Positions 20,905 through 26,775 of a DNA stretch of 26,775 nucleotides are shown one piece after another. The stretch lies in NCBI GenBank assembly GCA_900540865.1, contig UQHH01000035.1, forward strand, positions 1-26,775. Direction: 5' to 3'. This stretch comes from an uncultured Oscillospiraceae bacterium. GTDB taxonomy: Bacteria > Bacillota > Clostridia > Oscillospirales > Acutalibacteraceae. Positions within the stretch are counted from its first letter, which is position 1. Each line of letters starts with the position of its first letter. The notes beneath the pieces were generated by a model, which saw only the letters and a program-made list of their open reading frames with translations, did no database searches and was not told where the DNA came from. Both the position numbers and the translations under genes were made by a program.

Positions 20905-21324
20905 ATGAACATAATCATGCTTTTAAAACCGAAGTGTGATGTATCTTTCCTATACGACGACAACACTCTGCGCCAAGGGCTTGAGAAGCTGCGTTATCAC
21001 GGCTATACGGCAATTCCTGTGATTACACGCGACGGCTCCTACGCCGGCACGGTGACGGAAGGCGATTTCCTATGGCATATGCTCAAGAGGGATTCCTTTG
21101 AAATCAGGCAGCAGGAAGAATTTTTTGTGCGCGATATTCTTAAGAAGGGTTGGAATCCTTCCGTTAAAATTACGACCACAATGGAGGAGCTTTTACTCAA
21201 GGTAATGGATCAAAACTTTGTACCGGTTACCGACGACAGAGACGCCTTTATGGGAATTGTCACACGGCGGGATGTGCTCAAGCATTTTTACCATCTGCAA
21301 AAACAGCCGCAGGCGGTCTCGTAA
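20905..21324 (+). CDS. two-CBS-domain protein
   Basis: A 139-residue stand-alone CBS pair (Bateman module), a fold that binds adenine nucleotides and often acts as a regulator. CBS1 covers about 8-65 (KCDVSFLYDDNTLRQGLEKL, HGYTAIPVITRDGSYAGTVT, EGDFLWHML) and CBS2 about 72-132 (FVRDILKKG, TTMEELLLKVMDQNFVPVTD, DAFMGIVTRRDVLKHFY). The size and architecture resemble the YkuL/CbpB (DarB) group that binds c-di-AMP in Firmicutes, but I cannot confirm orthology. AAAGGG lies upstream of the ATG. It is monocistronic, with its own promoter and terminator. Confidence 0.88.
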   Translation: MNIIMLLKPKCDVSFLYDDNTLRQGLEKLRYHGYTAIPVITRDGSYAGTVTEGDFLWHMLKRDSFEIRQQEEFFVRDILKKGWNPSVKITTTMEELLLKVMDQNFVPVTDDRDAFMGIVTRRDVLKHFYHLQKQPQAVS

Positions 21325-21335
21325 ACTTAAAAACA

Positions 21336-21364
21336 GCCGCCCTTCCTCTTGTGGGAAGGGCGGC
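21336..21364. terminator. bidirectional terminator
   Basis: GCCGCCCTTCC and GGAAGGGCGGC form an 11-bp perfect stem with a 7-base loop; AAAAACA lies on one side and ATAATTTTT on the other. It serves the CBS gene and the convergent dockerin-protein gene. Confidence 0.88.
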
Positions 21365-21377
21365 ATAATTTTTGGCG

Positions 21378-22391
21378 TCAGTCCGCAAATGGGACGTCGT
21401 CTACCGTGGTATCCTCAATATCATCCGGCCCCAAAACAGGTTCGGCCGGAAAGCGGTCGATTATTTTTGCAATGTACTGCTGGATGAGCAATACATCGTA
21501 GACGGAAATTTTTCCGTCGCTGTCCACATCGCCGTATTTCTGCTCACCCGCTGTCAGCACAAGCATTTTCGCAAGCGCTTTTTGCAGATGGAGCGCGTCG
21601 GGAAGCGTTACGGAACCGTCACAGGTAACGTCGCCGTATTTGCCGTAGTGCGGCGCTTTTGAGTCGTCGCGCAGGTACGATGCATATTCCGTAAGCTGCC
21701 GAAAGGCGGACTCAATTTCTTCAGGGGAAGCCTGTTCCCCCTTATCTGAAACAACGGCAGCGGCCTGATATACGCCGAGGAATGAATCGAAGCCGTCCTT
21801 CGCAAAGCGTTCCGGCTGCTGCGATATTGCTTCGCCCCTGCCCAGCAGAAGCCCCAGTTCCTCCATAGTAGGGGCAAACCGTGCGTCAGCCTCGGCGGTA
21901 AGGGACTTGAATTCATTTGACATATACTCATAGTCGGACAGGGTAAGATTCTTTAGCTGTTTGACATATCCCTGAAACAGTTCGATTGCCTGCAGATATG
22001 CGCCTAATACATCCTTTGTTAGCGCAAAGCCCGCAATATCCAGGGCGTTTTCTGTAATCCTCGCTGTTTCCGCAAGCATGGAACGCACAAGGGGAGACTC
22101 TATCTGCGCCTTGAGCCCATCCGCGGCTTCTCGCAGCCGGCTGTCTGTTGCCGAAGGCTCATCGTATACTATTTTTGCAGCCGCAAGGGACTGCGAAAGA
22201 GCTTCACGTTCAGCGTCGCTGGGAACAAACGCGTTATCGGTTAAAATTTGTTCCGCCTGCGCGATAAATTCGCCCAATACATCACGGTAGCCGGAACCGC
22301 TGTCCAGCTGTGGAGGGGCCGCAAATACAGCTACTACAGCCATGCTGAGCACCAGAACGGCAGCAAGCAGGATACTGATTATTTTTTTCAT
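21378..22391 (-). CDS. secreted FIVAR-dockerin protein
   Basis: The 337-residue protein has a signal peptide (MKKIISILLAAVLVLSMAVV, cut after VFA), helical FIVAR-like segments (KIVYDEPSATDSRLREAADG) and a C-terminal dockerin at about 252-314. The two dockerin repeats are GDVTCDGSVTLPDALHLQKA and GDVDSDGKISVYDVLLIQQY, with Ca-binding Asp/Ser positions. Dockerins bind cohesins on scaffoldins or on the cell surface. No catalytic domain is present, so it may be an adaptor. An acidic tail follows. GGAGG precedes the ATG. It lies 44 bases downstream of the 22436 surface-protein gene and is probably in its operon. Confidence 0.88.
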   Translation of the reverse strand: MKKIISILLAAVLVLSMAVVAVFAAPPQLDSGSGYRDVLGEFIAQAEQILTDNAFVPSDAEREALSQSLAAAKIVYDEPSATDSRLREAADGLKAQIESPLVRSMLAETARITENALDIAGFALTKDVLGAYLQAIELFQGYVKQLKNLTLSDYEYMSNEFKSLTAEADARFAPTMEELGLLLGRGEAISQQPERFAKDGFDSFLGVYQAAAVVSDKGEQASPEEIESAFRQLTEYASYLRDDSKAPHYGKYGDVTCDGSVTLPDALHLQKALAKMLVLTAGEQKYGDVDSDGKISVYDVLLIQQYIAKIIDRFPAEPVLGPDDIEDTTVDDVPFAD

Positions 22392-22435
22392 TACGTTTCC
22401 TCCGTTTCTGGCGGTTCTGTTGCGGTCAGGTAAAC

Positions 22436-23746
22436 CTACATGGTTTCCTTTTTCCTTTTACTTGCGGCAACAAAGGCCGCCGCGAGCATTATAAGAGAAA
22501 GTGTCATGACAACCGCCGCGCTGCTGTCGCCGGTCGGAATATCGCCCTTGCCGTTCCCAGTGTTTGTCGGAGCAGAGGTCGGGGAGGGAGTAGGCGCGTT
22601 TGTCGGGTCGGAGACAGGAGCCTTAGTGGGCGCCTGTGTTGGGTCAGCGGGGGTAGGCTCCTCGGTCGGCGCCTGCGTGGGGTCAGTTGAGTCTTTGCTG
22701 GGGTCCTTCCACTCAGGCAAAAGCTCGTGAAGACCGTTATATGCTTCCACAAGTTCTTCTTTCGTTGCCTCATCATTGCTATATACAAGCTGCGCGGCGT
22801 CAATTGCGGATTCAAGCCCGCCCTTGATTTCTTCCGGGCAGAGGCCGCTGCCGATATATTCACGCGCCCTGTCTATTTCGAGTTTTAGGTCGTCCTTTGA
22901 AAAGAGGGAAAATTCGCCGTTATAAAAAAGCCAGTACACCGCCTCGTCACAGAAAAATATTTGATTATAGTCGTCTTCCGTAATTACGTCCTTTTCCAGA
23001 ATCCCGGAAAGTGTGTCGATGACGTTGTTCATTATTTCCAGCTCCTCGTCCGTCATAAGGTAACGGTACAAATCAAGGTAACCGGTATACAGCTTGATGT
23101 CTTCGCGGATTTCCTGGCGCGTTTGTTCGGTGTCATATGGGTTAGTTGGGTCAGTCGGGTCTTCGCCAAGCTTAAATAACGCTATCAGCTCCTCCATAGA
23201 CCTTTCAATATCCGTCTGTGTTGCGCTGGGGTCGTTCGCGATTGACTCCGCATTCTTCATAGCGTTTTCCAGCAGGGCGATTTCATCCGCAGTCATCGCA
23301 CCAGCCATACCGTTGCTGAGCGCCGTTCGGTACGCCTCGCACATAATAAGGAGTGTCTGCGGAGGGAGTTCGTCGGTAGGGCGTTCGTTTACACACTGCG
23401 CCAGCGCATTGTAAACATTTGTGAGCCTAATCAAAGACGTTTGGATTTGCAATTTTGTTACGTCTTCGCCGTTTATAATAGGCTTTGCCTCTTCAAGCAC
23501 TTGGTCAATTATATCTACGAAATCCGGCGGAACGTAAAGCCCATCGATAGTAAGCGTAATTGGAATGATGTTGGATAACAGGCTGATAACAGGGACAGGG
23601 TTTTTCGGTCCGTTACGGATTATGGAATCTAAAATGTTCGAGGTGCTGGGCCGCTTAGCTGAAACGGTTACCGGCACGGTGACACACAGGCTTAAAACCA
23701 GTACGACGGATAGGATAATGCTGAGAACCTTCTGCGATTTTTTCAT
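22436..23746 (-). CDS. FIVAR-repeat surface protein with PT-rich stalk (1)
   Basis: The start is the ATG at 23744-23746, with AAGGGGG nine bases upstream, giving 436 residues. A signal peptide (MKKSQKVLSIILSVVLVLSL, cut near VSA) is followed by alpha-helical repeats of FIVAR type (NDPSATQTDIERSMEELIAL, SNDEATKEELVEAYNGLHEL). A Pro/Thr-rich stalk spans about 345-403 (DPTQAPTEEPTPADPTQAP), long enough to cross the wall. The C-terminus has PTGDSS, a hydrophobic segment and KRKKETM. This looks like a sorting signal with a divergent motif in place of LPxTG. It is paralogous to the 24001 protein. Adhesion or polymer binding is a guess. Confidence 0.85.
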   Translation of the reverse strand: MKKSQKVLSIILSVVLVLSLCVTVPVTVSAKRPSTSNILDSIIRNGPKNPVPVISLLSNIIPITLTIDGLYVPPDFVDIIDQVLEEAKPIINGEDVTKLQIQTSLIRLTNVYNALAQCVNERPTDELPPQTLLIMCEAYRTALSNGMAGAMTADEIALLENAMKNAESIANDPSATQTDIERSMEELIALFKLGEDPTDPTNPYDTEQTRQEIREDIKLYTGYLDLYRYLMTDEELEIMNNVIDTLSGILEKDVITEDDYNQIFFCDEAVYWLFYNGEFSLFSKDDLKLEIDRAREYIGSGLCPEEIKGGLESAIDAAQLVYSNDEATKEELVEAYNGLHELLPEWKDPSKDSTDPTQAPTEEPTPADPTQAPTKAPVSDPTNAPTPSPTSAPTNTGNGKGDIPTGDSSAAVVMTLSLIMLAAAFVAASKRKKETM

Positions 23747-23792
23747 GTCCTTTTCCCCCTTGCTTTTTCTTTCCTGGATAATTTCCAAATAT

Positions 23793-23821
23793 ACTATACA
23801 ATATTTTATTAGATAAATCAA
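23793..23821 (-). promoter_or_regulatory. promoter of surface protein 1
   Basis: On the minus strand TTGATT (23816-23821), 17 bases and TATAGT (23793-23798). The same hexamers and spacing occur before the paralogue at 25344-25372. Confidence 0.8.
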
Positions 23822-23844
23822 ACAAAATTTTGTATTTATTTACA

Positions 23845-23867
23845 GTTGTGAAATATATTCTCACAAC
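23845..23867. promoter_or_regulatory. dyad at about -70 of surface protein 1
   Basis: A 23-base near-perfect palindrome with arms GTTGTGA and TCACAAC (TGTGA, nine bases, TCACA). Its centre is about 70 bases upstream of the expected transcription start. The same dyad stands at the same distance before the paralogous gene. This suggests an activator of the Crp/Fnr or similar class, although the nine-base gap is longer than the six-base gap of CRP sites. Confidence 0.6.
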
Positions 23868-23892
23868 TTTTTTAATCAATATATTATAAATA

Positions 23893-23922
23893 AAGGGACC
23901 GGTGCGGCTGCGCCAGTCCCTT
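23893..23922 (-). terminator. terminator of surface protein 2
   Basis: AAGGGAC/GTCCCTT pair outside, and GGTGC/GCGCC inside, with one mismatch between them and a four-base loop. TTTATTTATAA follows on the minus strand. It lies about 80 bases past the 24001 stop codon. Confidence 0.7.
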
Positions 23923-23968
23923 AAAGTGCATAATGTTGGATAGGTTCGTCTGGCCTTCATGCTTTTTC

Positions 23969-23990
23969 ACCGGCAATATGTGCTGCCGGT
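23969..23990 (-). other. inverted repeat in the surface protein 2 3' UTR
   Basis: ACCGGCA and TGCCGGT form a perfect 7-bp stem with an 8-base loop, 11 bases after the 24001 stop codon. It lacks a T-run and may protect the message 3' end. Confidence 0.4.
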
Positions 23991-24000
23991 ATAGCCTGGC

Positions 24001-25278
24001 TTAGACGGATTCTTTCTTTCTTCTGACTGCAACCACTACGGCTGCCGCCGCGAGCATCAGCAGGGAAAGCGTTGCGACGGCCGCTGTGCTGCTATCGCCT
24101 GTGGTAACGTTGTCTTTTCCGTTTTTATCATTTGTCGGCGCGTTAGTCGGCGCAGTGGTAGGAGCGTTGGTCGGTGCGTCTGTCGGCGCGCTGGTCGGCT
24201 CTTCCGTTGGGTCCTCAGAAGGAGCTTCTGAGGGCTCGGTCGGGTCTGTCGGCTCCTCTATTTTCTCCAGCAAGCTCACCGCTTCCTGGAGATTCAAGAA
24301 AGCAATATAAATATCCTCTGTGCTGGCTGCTTCGTCGTCATAAACAGCCAGAGCGTCGTTAATCGCAAGCTCAAGCTCATCGCGGCTTTCCTGCGTATAC
24401 AGCTCGCTGCCGAGATATTCCTGAGCCTTATCAATAAGCTGCTTCAGGTCGTCTTTTGTAAGGTCATTAAAGGAAAGCATACCATACAGCTCGATGACGA
24501 GAAGCGACGCCGTGTTGTAATCCTCCTGCGTGATTACATCCTTGCCGGCGATTTCCGCAAGCTTATCGAGTGATTCGTTCACCTGTGCGAGCTCGTCCTC
24601 GGTAAGAAGAAAACCGAACGTGTCGCGCAGCTCTGTCAGATATTCCAAATCGGCCTGAAGCTCTTCAAGAGCGGCGTCCGGGTCGAACGGGACATCGGGT
24701 CCGACGGAGCCGATTGTTTCCATCAGCTCTATGTATGCGTTCTGAATATCCTCCTGTGTGGCGTTCGGGTCGTTCGCGATTGCCTCCGCTTTCTCCATCG
24801 CGGCCTCAAGCAAAGCAATTTCATCCGCTGTCAGTGTATCCGCCATGCCGCTGTCGAGCATCATGCGCAGGGTTTCACACATAATGAGTATCACCTGGGG
24901 CGGCATCTCATCGGAAGGCAGCTCCTGCATATGCTGCGACAGGATGGTGTAAGCATTTAAAAGGCCCATCAAAGCCGTCTGAAGCTGTAAGTCGGTCGCG
25001 TTTTCATTTTCGATGACAGGCTTCGCGGCCTCCAGGGACTGGTTGATAATATCCAGTGATTCCTGCGGAATTTCGAGCCCGTCGATTGTGAGCGCAATTG
25101 TAATAATGTTGTAAAGCGATTTTACAACCGCTGAGGGGTTCGCGCCCTCCACTGCTGCCGAGAGCGCTTCAGAGACGTCATCCTGCTTTGCGGATGCCGT
25201 TGCCGGAGCCGCGGCACACAGGCTGAGCACTAAAATGAGCGACAGGATAACGCTTAACAATTTTTGCATTTTCTTCAT
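24001..25278 (-). CDS. FIVAR-repeat surface protein with PT-rich stalk (2)
   Basis: The 425-residue paralogue of the 22436 protein. The signal peptide is MKKMQKLLSVILSLILVLSL with a cut near ASA. The body is alpha-helical with FIVAR-like units (NDPNATQEDIQNAYIELMET, YDDEAASTEDIYIAFLNLQE), also seen as NQSLEAAKPVIENENATDLQ. The stalk at about 342-391 repeats APT(N/D) (SAPTDAPTNAPTTAPTNAPT). TTGDSS at 392-397, a hydrophobic helix and RRKKESV end the protein. GGAGG lies nine bases before the ATG. It has its own promoter and terminator. Anchoring by sortase is inferred; the motif lacks Leu-Pro. Confidence 0.85.
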   Translation of the reverse strand: MKKMQKLLSVILSLILVLSLCAAAPATASAKQDDVSEALSAAVEGANPSAVVKSLYNIITIALTIDGLEIPQESLDIINQSLEAAKPVIENENATDLQLQTALMGLLNAYTILSQHMQELPSDEMPPQVILIMCETLRMMLDSGMADTLTADEIALLEAAMEKAEAIANDPNATQEDIQNAYIELMETIGSVGPDVPFDPDAALEELQADLEYLTELRDTFGFLLTEDELAQVNESLDKLAEIAGKDVITQEDYNTASLLVIELYGMLSFNDLTKDDLKQLIDKAQEYLGSELYTQESRDELELAINDALAVYDDEAASTEDIYIAFLNLQEAVSLLEKIEEPTDPTEPSEAPSEDPTEEPTSAPTDAPTNAPTTAPTNAPTNDKNGKDNVTTGDSSTAAVATLSLLMLAAAAVVVAVRRKKESV

Positions 25279-25343
25279 GTTCTAAATCCTCCATGTTTAA
25301 CTTTGACTGTTCTTTTCTCTTCTTTTGGGTATCACCCGAATAT

Positions 25344-25372
25344 ACTATACTACACTTTATTGGTAAAATCAA
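25344..25372 (-). promoter_or_regulatory. promoter of surface protein 2
   Basis: On the minus strand TTGATT (25367-25372), 17 bases and TATAGT (25344-25349), identical in hexamers and spacing to the paralogue's promoter at 23793-23821. Confidence 0.8.
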
Positions 25373-25396
25373 ACAAATTTTTTACGAGTTTGTATT

Positions 25397-25417
25397 GTTG
25401 TGAAATATTTTCTCACA
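25397..25417. promoter_or_regulatory. dyad at about -70 of surface protein 2
   Basis: TGTGA, nine bases, TCACA, inside GTTGTGAAATATTTTCTCAC and the base after it. Sequence, orientation and distance to the promoter match the dyad at 23845-23867, so the two genes are probably co-regulated. Confidence 0.6.
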
Positions 25418-25439
25418 TGGGGAAACGGCCGAAAGTAAA

Positions 25440-25665
25440 AAGAAGGGCGGCGCTTCTGCGCCATCCCCCAGACCGTCGAAAAAGTCGTGCAGCCGCAAAT
25501 TAGCTATGCTTATTTGCTTACTGCGTTAGCCGCACTTGCAAATTGCACTCATATACATACGGATTACTTGCTTATTTGCAAGCTTGCCGCCTTGTCTTGC
25601 GCGATTTTTCCCGGTCTGACAGTTTATCGACAAGCAAGGGGGCGGCGCAAAAGCGCCGCCCCCTT
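25440..25665. repeat. MITE-like or REP-like intergenic element
   Basis: A GC hairpin (GGCGC/GCGCC, 25449-25462) stands at one end and a perfect 13-bp hairpin with an AAAA loop (25636-25665) at the other. Just inside are imperfect inverted repeats, CAGACCGTCGAAAAAGTCG (25469-25487) and CGATTTTTCCCGGTCTG (25602-25618). The core of about 110 bases has two copies of TGCTTATTTGC and no gene. This layout suggests a short non-autonomous mobile or repeated element; multi-copy status cannot be seen from one window. Confidence 0.45.
25636..25665. terminator. GC hairpin after the oxidoreductase gene
   Basis: AAGGGGGCGGCGC and GCGCCGCCCCCTT pair perfectly over 13 bases with an AAAA loop, 20 bases past the stop codon of the oxidoreductase gene. 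It lacks a proper T-run on the minus strand, so it may work by strong pausing or as a message-end hairpin. Confidence 0.6.
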
Positions 25666-25684
25666 TAAAAAGGATTCTGCAAGT

Positions 25685-26759
25685 TTATTTCTCTGCCATC
25701 TTTTCAAGCTTTTCGTACCGCTTTGCAGCGTAGTCCTCGGCTTTCTCAAAGAGCTCCTCTGCTCTTTCCGGGAAAGCGCGGGTCAGCGCGTTGTAGCGGA
25801 CCTCGCCCATGATGAAGTCACGGTAGCTGGCGGAAGGCGCCTTGCTGTCGAGCGTGAACGGGTTTTTGCCCTCGTCCGCCAGGCGCGGGTCGAAACGGAA
25901 GCAGTTCCAGTAGCCCGCGGCTACCGCCTTCTTCTCTTCCTCCTGAGCCTTGCTCATGCCGCCCTTGATGCCGTGGTTGATGCACGGCGCGTAAGCGATG
26001 ATGATGGACGGGCCGTTGTAGCTTTCCGCCTCGTTGAACGCCTTGATGCACTGGTTGTAGTCGGCGCCCATCGCGACCTGCGCTACATAAACGTAGCCGT
26101 AGCTCATGGCGATTGCCGCAAGGTCCTTTTTCTTGGTCGCCTTGCCGGCTGCGGCGAACTGCGCAACCGAGCCGACCGGGGTCGCCTTGGATGCCTGGCC
26201 GCCTGTATTGGAGTAAACCTCGGTATCGAACACGAGGATATTGACGTTTTCGCCGGAAGCGATGACATGGTCAAGGCCGCCGAAGCCGATGTCGTAAGCC
26301 CAGCCGTCGCCGCCGAAAATCCAGACGGATTTCTTAGCGAGGCAGTCCTTATCCTGAAGCGTTTTCTTAGCAAGCTCGCCCGCTTCACAGGAGCAGTCCT
26401 TGATTTCCTCGAGCTTTTCGATGAGCGCGTCGGCCGCCGTGCGGTTCTTGCCGCTGTCGGTCACGGTGCTCAGGTAATTCTCGCAGGCTTCCTTAAGGTC
26501 GGCCTTATCGGTGCCCTGCGCAATCTTCTCTACATATTCGCAGAGCCTTGAACGGATTGCGTTCTGGCCAAGCGCCATGCCGTAGCCGAACTCGGCGTTG
26601 TCCTCAAACAGGGAGTTCGCCCAAGCCGGGCCGTGGCCCTTCTTGTTGACCGTGTACGGCGTTGCCGGTGCGCTGCCGCCCCAGATGGAGGAACAGCCGG
26701 TCGCGTTCGCGATAAACATCCTGTCGCCGAACAGCTGGGTCGCAAGCTTTGCGTACGGC
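25685..26759 (-). CDS. nifJ: pyruvate:ferredoxin oxidoreductase, C-terminal part
   Basis: The 3' end of a single-chain PFOR, which oxidises pyruvate with CoA to acetyl-CoA, CO2 and reduced ferredoxin. The visible ~358 residues are the thiamine-pyrophosphate domain and C-terminal region. They include NATGCSSIWGGSAPATPYT, the TPP motif IFGGDGWAYDIGFGGLDHV with DTEVYSNTGGQASKATP, and YAPCINHGIKGGMSK. The cysteines in GCSS and CINHG, and the CSCEAGE pair, match the proximal cluster region of PFOR. The frame continues upstream without a start (PYAKLATQLFGDRMF) to the contig end, so the gene is cut by the assembly, not by mutation. Confidence 0.93.
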
Positions 26760-26775
26760 CTGTCTCTTATACACA
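26760..26775. other. Nextera/Tn5 mosaic-end adapter
   Basis: CTGTCTCTTATACACA is the Tn5 mosaic-end sequence used in transposase-based library preparation. It ends the contig abruptly inside a coding gene and is a sequencing artefact. Real sequence stops at about 26759. Confidence 0.95.

Noticed and set aside
20905..21324. Assigning the name darB/cbpB to the CBS protein
   Set aside because: Size and domain content fit, but many small CBS pairs look alike and orthology cannot be judged from this sequence alone.
22580..22700. Short DNA repeats in the 3' part of the surface-protein genes as a CRISPR or VNTR array
   Set aside because: They are codons of the Pro/Thr-rich stalk, of irregular spacing and in frame; no spacer-repeat structure exists.
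23845..23867. Calling the dyad a true CRP site
   Set aside because: CRP half-sites are six bases apart; here the gap between TGTGA and TCACA is nine, so the regulator is left open.

Overview
The window looks like a chromosomal contig from an anaerobic gut-type Firmicute, probably a clostridial/Oscillospirales (Ruminococcaceae-like) bacterium. The evidence is the rimP-nusA-ylxR-ylxQ-infB-rbfA-nrnA gene order of Gram-positives, a pyruvate:ferredoxin oxidoreductase, a dockerin protein, secreted FIVAR-type surface proteins with Pro/Thr-rich wall-spanning tails, many small XRE regulators and strong AGGAGG-type ribosome binding sites. This is inference; no 16S or other marker is present. The last 16 bases match the Nextera/Tn5 mosaic-end adapter, so the true sequence ends at about 26759, inside the oxidoreductase gene.

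Layout. (1) 1-2040: an AT-rich patch holding only small stand-alone XRE/HTH regulators: one of a short type (162-401), a frameshifted relative of it (about 475-672), and three members of a second type (799-1059, 1138-1380, 1782-2024). Paired dyads upstream look like their operators. (2) 2110-8289, minus strand: the translation/transcription operon rimP-nusA-ylxR-ylxQ-infB-rbfA-nrnA, with a good promoter and a structured leader in front of rimP and a bidirectional terminator behind nrnA. (3) 8473-9489: a two-TM protein and a divergent XRE regulator. (4) 9598-12870, minus: a sugar ABC importer (lipoprotein binding protein plus two permeases, no ATPase) with a catabolite-response-like site upstream. 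(5) 13301-15211, minus: leuC-leuD followed by a zinc-ribbon remnant; a divergent Crp/Fnr regulator lies at 15331-15999. (6) 16063-16215: a strong promoter followed about 80 bases later by a perfect terminator, with no gene between: a candidate small RNA. (7) 16222-20538: a tandemly duplicated cassette of about 2.15 kb, each copy with a structured leader, a small secreted protein and a MacB/FtsX-type permease without an ATPase. (8) 20905-21324: a two-CBS-domain protein. (9) 21378-25278, minus: two paralogous FIVAR/PT-rich surface proteins with matching promoters and upstream dyads; the first is followed by a FIVAR-dockerin protein in the same operon. (10) 25440-25665: an intergenic element with hairpin ends and inverted repeats. 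(11) 25685-26759: the 3' part of pyruvate:ferredoxin oxidoreductase.

The best candidate for an undescribed system is the duplicated secreted-protein/permease cassette. The signal peptide, the leader and most of the permease are nearly identical between copies. Divergence is concentrated in the mature secreted protein and in two extracytoplasmic patches of the permease, as expected if the two products form cognate pairs outside the membrane. The candidate sRNA with a CCCCCUCC stretch is the second most interesting item. No tRNA, rRNA, CRISPR array, transposase or integrase was seen.
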